From Thermaceae bacterium (GTDB taxonomy: Bacteria; Deinococcota; Deinococci; Deinococcales; Marinithermaceae), in assembly GCA_026989475.1 (NCBI GenBank), contig JALSJG010000167.1, positions 1-15,074 of the forward strand: a stretch of DNA of 15,074 nucleotides. Reading direction: 5' to 3'. The translations under genes and the position numbers were made by a program. The notes beneath the pieces were generated by a model. It had not been told where the DNA came from, did not search any database, and was given only the letters and a program-made list of their open reading frames with translations. Below are positions 6,116-12,962 of the stretch, one piece after another (position 1 is the stretch's first letter; every line of letters starts with the position of its first letter).

Positions 6116-7201
6116 TTACGGCCGGATCCCCTTCAGAAAGTCGGTCAGCGGCCGGCTACCTGGCAGGCCCGGACCTGGAAGGATTGCCAGCGTCCAGCTT
6201 CTCCCCTCCCCATCGTATAACCATGCGAGACCCGTCAACTCATAAAAGTGTAGCGGATCTTTCCTGGGGTAACGGGGGAGGAAGTTCCAGTAGGGAAAAG
6301 CGCGCTTTAGCTCGGCTATTTTCTCTGAAGATTCCACCAGTCCTAAAGCACGGATATTTCGCTTCTTCAGTTCCGGCGTGAGGAATTCGATGACGAATCG
6401 GTAAAAGGCTTCAAGCTTCCCGCCGCCCAAAGCAAATGACTTAGTCAAGAAGTCGCGGTCATCCAAGTGCTCCTCCCAGCGAACCCGATTCGAGTCCCAG
6501 CGCCCATATTTGCGGGCTTCCGCACCACTGAGGGAAAGAAGCAGGAGCGGACCCGGCGGGAACGTTCCCCCCTCAGGAGGAGCGAAGCCGGGATCACGGA
6601 AGGGCAAGGGCGCTTTGCTGACTCGCCCATTCGCTATGAATTCGTATAGGAGGCCACGCACCGCCCGCAATACCATTTCCCGGGAGTCTCCAGAGCGTGG
6701 AAGGCCTCCAGGGAATCCCAAGATCCTGGCCTGTACCCGGCCTTCGTTCAGCAAAAAGAGCCCCCGCAGGGGCAACGGGCCTCCCGATCGCCTATGTATG
6801 GAACCCCCACACTCTAGATGCACATGACCCGGCGCGATCTCAATGAATTCAGGACCAGGATCGGAAGCAGGGTCTAGAGCCGCCAGGTAGGGAAAGAAGA
6901 GCACGTGCAATTCCGGAAGTCCTTGCAGGGCCTTGGCAGCTTCGCTAAAGCGTTGCCTTGACTCGTTGGGGTCTACGAGTCCGGCAGGTACTCCCCGCAA
7001 AGCGCCCGAGTCTTGCAACCACCAGACGGATCTTTTTAGTCCTTCTTCGATCGGCGGTTTCGTACAGGAAAACGCCGCGAGTGGATCGGCCGCGATATGA
7101 GGATCGATTTTCAGTTCGATCGCATGGGGCACACTGGCTTTGGAAGCACCACCGGAGACCAGCAAAAGAAAGCTCAACACATACGTGCGCAAGGACTGCA
7201 T
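6116..7201 (-). CDS. Secreted partner protein (b), intact, unknown family
   Basis: This encodes 361 residues. The ATG at 7201 is chosen over the in-frame start 13 codons upstream because GGGGGGAGG lies in front of it and a clean signal peptide (1-23) follows. The mature protein has only two Cys, Cys46 and Cys131, at positions that align with the two Cys of c and with a. A strand pattern GLFLLNEGRVQARILGF (147-163), shared by all four paralogues, looks like the beta4-beta5 end of a thioredoxin fold, but no CxxC is present. The C-terminal half carries the family motif FPYWNF with Trp305. It overlaps the end of peptide P2 by 28 bases, so translation is probably coupled. No permease of its own follows. 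Export to the periplasm is inferred; function is unknown. Confidence 0.85.
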   Translation of the reverse strand: MQSLRTYVLSFLLLVSGGASKASVPHAIELKIDPHIAADPLAAFSCTKPPIEEGLKRSVWWLQDSGALRGVPAGLVDPNESRQRFSEAAKALQGLPELHVLFFPYLAALDPASDPGPEFIEIAPGHVHLECGGSIHRRSGGPLPLRGLFLLNEGRVQARILGFPGGLPRSGDSREMVLRAVRGLLYEFIANGRVSKAPLPFRDPGFAPPEGGTFPPGPLLLLSLSGAEARKYGRWDSNRVRWEEHLDDRDFLTKSFALGGGKLEAFYRFVIEFLTPELKKRNIRALGLVESSEKIAELKRAFPYWNFLPRYPRKDPLHFYELTGLAWLYDGEGRSWTLAILPGPGLPGSRPLTDFLKGIRP

Positions 7202-7410
7202 TGCGAAAAACCTCCCCCCGGCGGGGAAGTGGCCACGCATACGAGGCAGTTTTGCACCCTGTTAAGCCCGCACCCGGAACACCAAACCCAGGTACATTCG
7301 AACTCGGCCCGAACCCCGCCAAACGCCAGCAAGGCAACAAGAAGAATCAAAAACTGCCCGGCCCTTCTGGAGTAAGATCGCCCCCGTTTGAACTGCCGGC
7401 TCGACTGCAT
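7174..7410 (-). CDS. Small secreted cysteine-rich peptide P2
   Basis: This encodes 78 residues from an ATG with AAGGAGG nine bases upstream. An Arg-rich N-region (including SRR, so twin-arginine export is possible) leads into the hydrophobic core FLILLVALLAF and a likely cleavage after VRA (about residue 35). The mature ~43 residues hold eight Cys: C-x4-C-x2-C-x7-C-x2-C-x12-C-x2-C-x3-C, with Cys as the last residue. This is nearly the spacing of P3. The C-terminal CSPCARMC parallels CGSCGYMC in P3. The 3' end overlaps the start of partner gene b by 28 bases. Known uses of such ladders are disulfide knots, metal sites or modified peptides; I infer a secreted effector and cannot choose between these. 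Confidence 0.8.
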   Translation of the reverse strand: MQSSRQFKRGRSYSRRAGQFLILLVALLAFGGVRAEFECTWVWCSGCGLNRVQNCLVCVATSPPGGGFSQCSPCARMC

Positions 7411-7443
7411 CCGCGGATCCCTCCTTAGCGCAGCGACATCCCC

Positions 7444-7472
7444 AACCTAAAACGGGTTCCGTTACACCACAA
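7444..7472 (-). promoter_or_regulatory. Putative promoter for P2 and b
   Basis: On the minus strand TTGTGG (7467-7472) and TAGGTT (7444-7449) are 17 bases apart and would start transcription about 27 bases before the P2 ATG. A short palindrome, TTTCC-C-GGAAA (7480-7490), lies just upstream. The match to consensus is modest. Confidence 0.35.
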
Positions 7473-7513
7473 GGGCAAATTTCCCGGAAACAATGGGAAG
7501 AGCTCCCTAAATC

Positions 7514-7546
7514 CTCGATCCGTTCCCTCGCCTTCCCCGGATCGAG
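7514..7546. other. Perfect 9-bp inverted repeat
   Basis: CTCGATCCG and CGGATCGAG are separated by 15 bases, in the gap between the second ATPase gene and P2. No T-run follows on either strand, so a simple terminator is not supported. A protein site or a mRNA-end hairpin are alternatives. Confidence 0.5.
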
Positions 7547-7617
7547 ACTCTGGAGTGGCGGGCAAACGGGCGATCCGTAAGCATACCACCGAGGAGCATT
7601 CTGCTTAAACCGTCCAC

Positions 7618-7638
7618 GCCCCTGAAAGGTTCCGGGGC
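7618..7638 (-). terminator. Weak hairpin at the end of the second ATPase gene
   Basis: GCCCC and GGGGC arms enclose an inner GAA/TTC pairing, and the hairpin touches the stop codon. It may mark the end of the cassette 2 transcript, but no T-run follows. Confidence 0.3.
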
Positions 7639-8303
7639 TAACCCCGGGCCACGCGTCCGTCCACCACCCGCACCACCCGGCCCGCGCGGGCGGCCACCTC
7701 GGGGTCGTGGGTGACGATCACCAGCGTGGCCCCGCCCTCCACGGCCGTTTCCAAAAGCTCCAGCACCACCCGCCCGCTCGCCCGGTCGAGGTTCCCCGTG
7801 GGCTCGTCGGCGAGGATCAGCCGCGGCTCGATGACCATCGCCCGGGCGATGGCCACCCGCTGCTCCTCGCCCCCCGAAAGCTCGCTCGGGTAATGCTCGG
7901 CACGGTCGGCAAGGCCCACCCGCTCCAGCATCGCCAGGGCGCGCTCCCGCTGCTCGCGCCTGGGCCGGCGCTGGTAGTGCAGGGGAAGGGCCACGTTCTG
8001 CCACGCCTTGAGCTGGGGAACCAGGTTGAAGGCCTGGAAGACGAAGCCGATCGTCCGCCCCCGCAGGCGCGAGCGCTCGGCGTCCGTAAGCCGGGCCGTC
8101 TCCTCCCCAAAGAGCCGAACGCTACCCGAGGTGGGCTCCTCCATCAGTCCGATCAAGTAAAGCAGTGTGCTCTTCCCCGCCCCCGAAGGCCCCACCAGGG
8201 CCACGTGTTCCCCCTCCTCGATGCAAAGGTCCACCCCCCGGAGCGCGGGCACCTCCACCCGCCCCTTGCGGTAGGTCTTGGTAACGCCCTGCAGCTCGAT
8301 CAA
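7638..8303 (-). CDS. ABC transporter ATPase, MacB/LolD-like (cassette 2)
   Basis: This encodes 221 residues. The TTG start at 8303 and its ribosome site are the same as in the first copy, and residues 1-219 are identical to it: Walker A 38-46, signature LSGGEEQR 142-149, Walker B 162-168 and His199. Only the tail differs, here ending Arg-Gly. It follows its permease by 23 bases and closes the operon thioredoxin - P3 - d - c - permease - ATPase. Two identical ATPases serving two diverged permeases suggests that either can energise either channel. The role is transport ATPase at the inner membrane; the cargo is unknown. Confidence 0.93.
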   Translation of the reverse strand: MIELQGVTKTYRKGRVEVPALRGVDLCIEEGEHVALVGPSGAGKSTLLYLIGLMEEPTSGSVRLFGEETARLTDAERSRLRGRTIGFVFQAFNLVPQLKAWQNVALPLHYQRRPRREQRERALAMLERVGLADRAEHYPSELSGGEEQRVAIARAMVIEPRLILADEPTGNLDRASGRVVLELLETAVEGGATLVIVTHDPEVAARAGRVVRVVDGRVARG

Positions 8304-8419
8304 GCTGCCCCCTTTCCCGCCCCGCCTCACTCCATCCGCATCGCCTCCGCCGGCGGGCGGCGCACCGCCCGCCAGGCGGGCAGGGCCGCGGCCAGGGCGG
8401 CGAGCAGGGGGGCGGCGAG
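7654..8419 (-). repeat. 766-bp perfect direct repeat, copy 2
   Basis: Partner of 1362-2127. The left edge is 3 to 5 codons inside the ATPase end; the right edge is about 30 codons inside the permease gene. The same orientation and a 6292-base offset mean that recombination between copies would remove permease 1, a, P1, b and P2. Confidence 0.9.
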
Positions 8420-10546
8420 AACTATGAAGGTCAGCGAAGCCCAGGGGAAGGCCCAGGTGGCCCCCTGGGCGCGAACAACCCAATAGGAGACCAGCACGCC
8501 GGCGCCGGCTCCCAGTGCCCCCGCGAGCAACGAGGCCTGCAGCAGCGGCATCAGCAGCTCGAAGAGTAGCCGCCCCCGGCTCGCCCCCACCGCGCGTCGG
8601 ATGCCCAGGGTACGGGTTTCGAGCTCCGCGATCATCGCCGTCTGCGCCGCCAGGCCCGCCCCGGCGAGCAACAGGATCACCGCGGCGAGGAGGCGGTAAG
8701 CGGCGGTGAGCTCGAGCAGTACCGCGCGCACCTCGGGAGCGAGATCGTTCACGGTAAACGGCTCGACCGGGGCGAGCTCGGGACTCGCGTGCCGCGCGGT
8801 GAGGAAGCGGCCGATGGCCGCGAAGATCTCCTTCGGCGCTCGTGGGTTCTTCTCGACCAAAATCTCCCCGCGCGCGCGAGGGAGCGTAGCGCCCAGGTCT
8901 TCGCGGAGCAGCAGGAGCTGGTCGGACGCGGCGTTTCCCGGCAGCGCCTCCCCGGCACCGGCGTAGACACCCACCAGCTTCCAGCGCCGACCCAGCGCCG
9001 GCAGCTCCAGTCCAAGTACATCGGTACTCCCGAAGAGCCGTTCGGCGAGTTCTTGACCGATCGCCGCCTCGTTGTCCCCGGGGCGGGGCCAGCGGCCTGC
9101 GATCAGACGTGCGCCTGCCAGTTCGGGATAAGCGCCCTCGTAGGCTCGAACGTAGGTGTAGGTCTTTCCTGCGGGACCCCCCAGCGGAACGCCGTAGGCC
9201 TCCACGTAAGCATGGGCGCGTAGCTCCGCGGCCAGCGGCGAGGCCAGGAGCGCCGCGTAGTCGCCGTGATCAAGGGGTACCACTCCGCGAGGGTCGGTCA
9301 GCGACCGGGAGCCTACGAAGAAAAAGGACGAGTAGACGGCGGTGTTGGAGGAAAGGTTTCCCACGAGCTTACGGGTGTGCTCGTCAGCCGAGCGGCTCAC
9401 ACCGAGCTGCACCACGAGGGCGGCCATGCCTAGCGCCAGACTCGCAAGCGCTAAACCCAAGCGCTTTTGGGGCAGGCTGGCGGCCATGCCCCGCGCCGCC
9501 CCTGCGGGGGGCTGATCCGCGGCCCAGCGGGCGGGCAGGTAGGCGGAGGCAAGTACCAGGAAAAGCAAACCCAGCGCCGTGCTTGCGAACGCGACCGGAG
9601 TAGGGCGGGCATCCAGGCCGGTACGGGCCCCAAACCATCCGGCAAGCGCATAGGCCAGGGGCAGGCCAAGCGTTAATCCCAGAAGGGCCCAGAGCGTCGC
9701 CGAGACCAGCGCTTCTCGCAGTACGTCCTGGCGTGAAGCTCCCACCGCACGGCGGATGCCCAGCACCCGGATGCGCTCGAGCGCCCGTGCCAGCTGAAAG
9801 GTAGCCAGGTTCGCCCCAGCGACCAGGACGATGGCGGAAACACCCCACGATATCGCACCTGCGAGCACGTCGCGGAGTTTCCGGCGGAGATCGAGGCCGT
9901 ACAGGCTGGCTAGGGGTTGGACGCGGTAACCTTCTCGCGAATGCTCCCGCAGCCACCTACGCACCGGAACAAGGGCAGCCCGGGCCGCGCGCTCGCTTTC
10001 AAATTCGAGATAGTAGGTGGTCGGTCCTAGCACCCCGCGATCCGCGAGAAACACCACCTGATCCAAGGGGGCATCGGGCCAGCCGCGGTCCGACATCGAT
10101 TCCAGCACCCCCACAACGCGTACCCGGGTCCCTTTCACCACCAGCTTACGCCCCATGAGATCGCGTAAACCGAAACCCACGACCGCTTCGTCACGGCCCG
10201 GCTGCGGCGGGCGTCCCGCTACGAACCGAAACCCGCGGACCTGGAAGTAGTTTTCGGAAACATAAAGCGTGTAATAGTCGAAGGCGTTGGGACGACGACC
10301 GCCCTGCACCTGGCTGGCGACACGCACCAAACCCTCGAGGTTGGATACAAAAGCAAGGAAATCCGATCCCAAGGGAGCAAGGTTCCCTCCACCCTCTCCA
10401 ATCCGGATCAAGAGCACGTTCCTGCCCGCGACTTCGGTAAGCCAGTCCAGGCGGCGCAGCGCGCGCTCGTAGGAAGCGAGTGAGACAATCAACAGAGCAG
10501 CGACGAGGCTTGTCGATGCCAGGCTCAGAGCGGATCGCAGTTTCAT
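8327..10546 (-). CDS. FtsX/MacB-type ABC permease, eight predicted helices (cassette 2)
   Basis: This encodes 739 residues with the same tandem layout as the permease at 2035-4287: N-terminal helix (about 5-25), outer domain, three helices, a linking helix, a second outer domain and three helices. FtsX signatures are LGIRRAVGAS at 262-271 and 647-656. The two permeases share many short blocks (LARALERIR, SLTDPRG, VRAYEG/VRAFEG, GRWP.PG) but differ at very many positions until the last ~30 codons, where the DNA becomes identical. The ATG lies 9 bases after partner gene c; no strong ribosome site is visible, so coupled translation is likely. The outer domains, where cargo or partner proteins would bind, are the most diverged parts, which fits different specificities. 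Cargo unknown. Confidence 0.9.
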   Translation of the reverse strand: MKLRSALSLASTSLVAALLIVSLASYERALRRLDWLTEVAGRNVLLIRIGEGGGNLAPLGSDFLAFVSNLEGLVRVASQVQGGRRPNAFDYYTLYVSENYFQVRGFRFVAGRPPQPGRDEAVVGFGLRDLMGRKLVVKGTRVRVVGVLESMSDRGWPDAPLDQVVFLADRGVLGPTTYYLEFESERAARAALVPVRRWLREHSREGYRVQPLASLYGLDLRRKLRDVLAGAISWGVSAIVLVAGANLATFQLARALERIRVLGIRRAVGASRQDVLREALVSATLWALLGLTLGLPLAYALAGWFGARTGLDARPTPVAFASTALGLLFLVLASAYLPARWAADQPPAGAARGMAASLPQKRLGLALASLALGMAALVVQLGVSRSADEHTRKLVGNLSSNTAVYSSFFFVGSRSLTDPRGVVPLDHGDYAALLASPLAAELRAHAYVEAYGVPLGGPAGKTYTYVRAYEGAYPELAGARLIAGRWPRPGDNEAAIGQELAERLFGSTDVLGLELPALGRRWKLVGVYAGAGEALPGNAASDQLLLLREDLGATLPRARGEILVEKNPRAPKEIFAAIGRFLTARHASPELAPVEPFTVNDLAPEVRAVLLELTAAYRLLAAVILLLAGAGLAAQTAMIAELETRTLGIRRAVGASRGRLLFELLMPLLQASLLAGALGAGAGVLVSYWVVRAQGATWAFPWASLTFIVLAAPLLAALAAALPAWRAVRRPPAEAMRME

Positions 10547-10555
10547 GCCGGCGAA

Positions 10556-11734
10556 TTAATCCCAGTGTATCAGGGAGCTGGTCCCCGGATCATGGCCGTA
10601 GACCTCATCAAGCAGCTTCCGAAGCTGAGCCTCGGTGTCAGCCAAGGTCGCGCCCCTACGAACGGCGTAGAAGAAGCGGGCCCGCACCCGATGCTGGGAG
10701 TCGGTCAGCAAGGGCTGCAGCTCCCAGTACTTTACGAGCGTCGCTGAATCCTTCGGCAATACCAAGAACCTCCAGTCCGGCCAGCGGGCTTTTAGCCGCG
10801 AAAGAGCAGTTTCGCCTTCAGACAAGGGTAGTAGCAGACCCAAACCGGTGACGCGGTACGGCTTGAGCACTGGGGTGGCCGCCTCCAGAAACCCGCGATT
10901 GATGAACGCCATCCGTTGCAACCAGGATTGCCGGTCGGACGGTACCAAGTTTGGCGACGAGTCTATGAGCTCGGCAAGGGCGGGATCTGCCTCCATTCCG
11001 GTTAGGGGAAGCACCAGCAGGCGGCCCTCTGGGAGATCGGAAAACGCCCGGTCCAGGTCGTAACCCGATTGGGAAAGAGGCAACGGGGCCGACGTGGGCT
11101 TGCGACCGGAAAGCACCGCGGCGATATCCCGCGCGATGATCCCTAGCACCTCGGGGCTGGTAGCGACGCGTAAGGGGAAGCCCAGTAAACGGTAGCGAAG
11201 CCTGCCGGCTTCGTAAAGGTAAAGGCCTGGTACGGGGGGGGAAAGTTTACTCTGGTGACGTTTTAGGATCGAATCCGGGCACTCGAATAAAACCGACGCT
11301 TCGGCGTTACGCAAGAGGCGTTCGGCTACCAACCGAAGCACGTCGGTGTCCGGGAAGTTCGTCGCCGTGACCACTTCGGGATAGGCCGGAAAAACCACGA
11401 AAGAGCGGCGCCCTCGCGGGAGCTTAAGGCTATGGATAAAAGCCAGCTGTTCCCGGAGCGGGGCGGCGTGAGCGGGGACCCCCGGGGAGCCGGCCGCGAG
11501 TAGTTCCAGATCTTCTTTGGCTACGAGGACCGCAAGGAGCCATCCTGTCTCCGGCCGTTGCACGCGCTGCCCCTGGATATCGACCAGGCACTCGAGGGCT
11601 TCCAATCCCAGTCGCTGAGGCTCAACAGCCGGGCGCAAAACGACGTCCAGCTCCGATCCCGAAAAGCCCATTGACATACTGGCCTGCTGCACCAAAAGCA
11701 GCAAGCTGGCGGCAAAAAGCACGCGCGGAATCAA
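10556..11734 (-). CDS. Secreted partner protein (c), intact, unknown family
   Basis: This encodes 392 residues from a TTG start with AGGGGA in front. A nearby ATG is out of frame and hits a stop after one codon. Residues 1-20 form a signal peptide (VLFAASLLLLVQQ). The mature protein has just two Cys, Cys49 (ECLVD) and Cys152 (FECPD), matching those of b and a. A thioredoxin-like strand pattern PGLYLYEAGRLRYRLLGF (169-186) is the best conserved block; no CxxC is present. The second half has LLVLPLTGMEA (239-249) and WPDWRF with Trp321. It lies 19 bases after pseudogene d and 9 bases before its permease, so it is the working partner of cassette 2. A periplasmic subunit of the ABC system, or a peptide-binding or immunity protein, is inferred. 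Confidence 0.85.
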   Translation of the reverse strand: MIPRVLFAASLLLLVQQASMSMGFSGSELDVVLRPAVEPQRLGLEALECLVDIQGQRVQRPETGWLLAVLVAKEDLELLAAGSPGVPAHAAPLREQLAFIHSLKLPRGRRSFVVFPAYPEVVTATNFPDTDVLRLVAERLLRNAEASVLFECPDSILKRHQSKLSPPVPGLYLYEAGRLRYRLLGFPLRVATSPEVLGIIARDIAAVLSGRKPTSAPLPLSQSGYDLDRAFSDLPEGRLLVLPLTGMEADPALAELIDSSPNLVPSDRQSWLQRMAFINRGFLEAATPVLKPYRVTGLGLLLPLSEGETALSRLKARWPDWRFLVLPKDSATLVKYWELQPLLTDSQHRVRARFFYAVRRGATLADTEAQLRKLLDEVYGHDPGTSSLIHWD

Positions 11735-11753
11735 CGCATTCCCCTGGGATCAG

Positions 11754-12742
11754 CTAGTCTACGCAGCAATGCCTGAGGAGTTGCTGCAACGCTTCGCGAG
11801 CCCGATCCTGCAGTGCTTCCCATTCTACGAACAACCGTGTCGAAAACTGTATCACCGTTCTGACCGCCCCTTCGTCGATGACGACCGCCCAGATAGGTAG
11901 CAGCTCGCGAAATTGGACTCGGTCGCGCGGGGATCGTAGAGGAACGAAGTGCCAGTCCGGAAAAGCGGGCTCCAATGCCCGACTTGCGGTAAGCCCTCCC
12001 GTCACGATGCCGATTCCGCGGAGGTTTTCCTTCCGGATCACAGGGGTGAGCAGTTCGGCAATCCGTCGGTTGACCCAGCCTATGGGAAGCCGGTGCATAC
12101 CATACCGACCCGTTTTTTCCGGCGCGCTCTTCATCTTCACATCTGGACTGCCCTCCCGGCCCGTAAACGGGTACAGCAAGCACGGTCCCTCTATACAGAT
12201 TCCCTCAATCCGGGCACCTAGATCCAGCAAGGGGAGCGGGTGGGCTTCAGGCTCGCTGCCGCTAAGGAACTGTCGTATGGATCGCAATATCAGCTCGGCA
12301 TCGTCGCGCGGCTCTTTCCCTTCTGCGCCAAAAAAGAAGAAAAATCTATACCGGACCCTCCCGCCTTCAAGCAAATATAGACCCGGGAGCAGCTCTCCGC
12401 CACCCGCAAGCCGCTTTTTTGCGGCATCGAGGCACTCTGCGAACAACGCACCCTGAGGAAGGCCGTACCGCTGCCCCAAAACGGCTAAGGTCTTCGCCGT
12501 TCCAGCCAGATCGGGCAGGGAGTTTTCGTAACGGGGGTAAAAAAACCAGCTTCAAGCGCGCTTTGATGTCCGTAGGCAAAACGATCTTACTCGGGATCCT
12601 TCGGGAATCCACCAGCATCCCTCAGACAGGTCAGTTGATCGGGACCTGCGAGCCGCAACACCCCTACGGGACCGCTTAGTGCCAATCCCGGGCCCGGTCC
12701 GGTCCATAACGCAACGCCTAAAACCGCGCCGCGTATTAACAC
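11754..12742 (-). pseudogene. Partner protein (d), decayed: frameshifts and loss of an N-terminal segment
   Basis: The C-terminal ~240 codons are open and clearly paralogous to c, b and a (PGLYLLEGGRVRYRFFFFFG, FPDWHF, FRELLPIW). Further upstream the gene is broken. Similarity (LKLVF, then YPRYENSLPD) crosses a run of seven T at about 12537-12543 from one frame to the next. A third frame, from a GTG at 12742 overlapping the P3 stop, gives a signal-like start and TCLRDAGGFPKDPE, which matches the first conserved Cys block of c, then stops at 12587. Compared with c and b about 40 codons between these blocks are missing. The most likely reading is a pseudogene. A shorter product from an internal start, or slippage on the T-run, remains possible but would not restore the missing part. 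Confidence 0.7.
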
Positions 12743-12948
12743 ATGTACCCGCACGAACCGCACCACCCCTTGATGTACGTGTAGCCATCGGGATCTATGC
12801 CGATGCAGGTTTCGCAGGGTCGGATCAGATTGGCCGAGCAATCATCACAATACGCATTGCACGATTCCCAGGAAAACGCCCTGGACGTCATCACGAACGG
12901 ATGGACCTGCAATGCGACCGCCAGCAAGGATCGGGTGAGCCTACCCAC
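12736..12948 (-). CDS. Small secreted cysteine-rich peptide P3
   Basis: This encodes 70 residues. The GTG at 12948 is chosen because GAGGGG lies eight bases upstream; another GTG at 12957 touches that site and is less likely. The N-terminus (Arg3, Arg6, then LLAVALQVHPFVM) is a plausible signal peptide with cleavage near residue 26. The mature ~44 residues hold eight Cys: C-x3-C-x2-C-x7-C-x2-C-x14-C-x2-C-x3-C, ending CGSCGYMC. This is the ladder of P2 with one short and one longer gap. It starts 14 bases after the thioredoxin-fold gene stop, so the two are cotranscribed, and a thiol-disulfide protein beside an eight-Cys peptide suggests assisted folding. The broken partner gene d overlaps its stop. 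Family not recognised. Confidence 0.8.
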   Translation of the reverse strand: MGRLTRSLLAVALQVHPFVMTSRAFSWESCNAYCDDCSANLIRPCETCIGIDPDGYTYIKGWCGSCGYMC

Positions 12949-12962
12949 TTCGATCACCCCTC

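Noticed and set aside
7514..7546. 9-bp inverted repeat as an intrinsic terminator
   Set aside because: No T-run follows on either strand and the loop is long, so it was kept only as an inverted repeat.
12552..12714. Arg-rich frame with an ATG at 12714 after P3
   Set aside because: It is one of three frames through the decayed start of partner d; another frame there shows the family match, this one does not.
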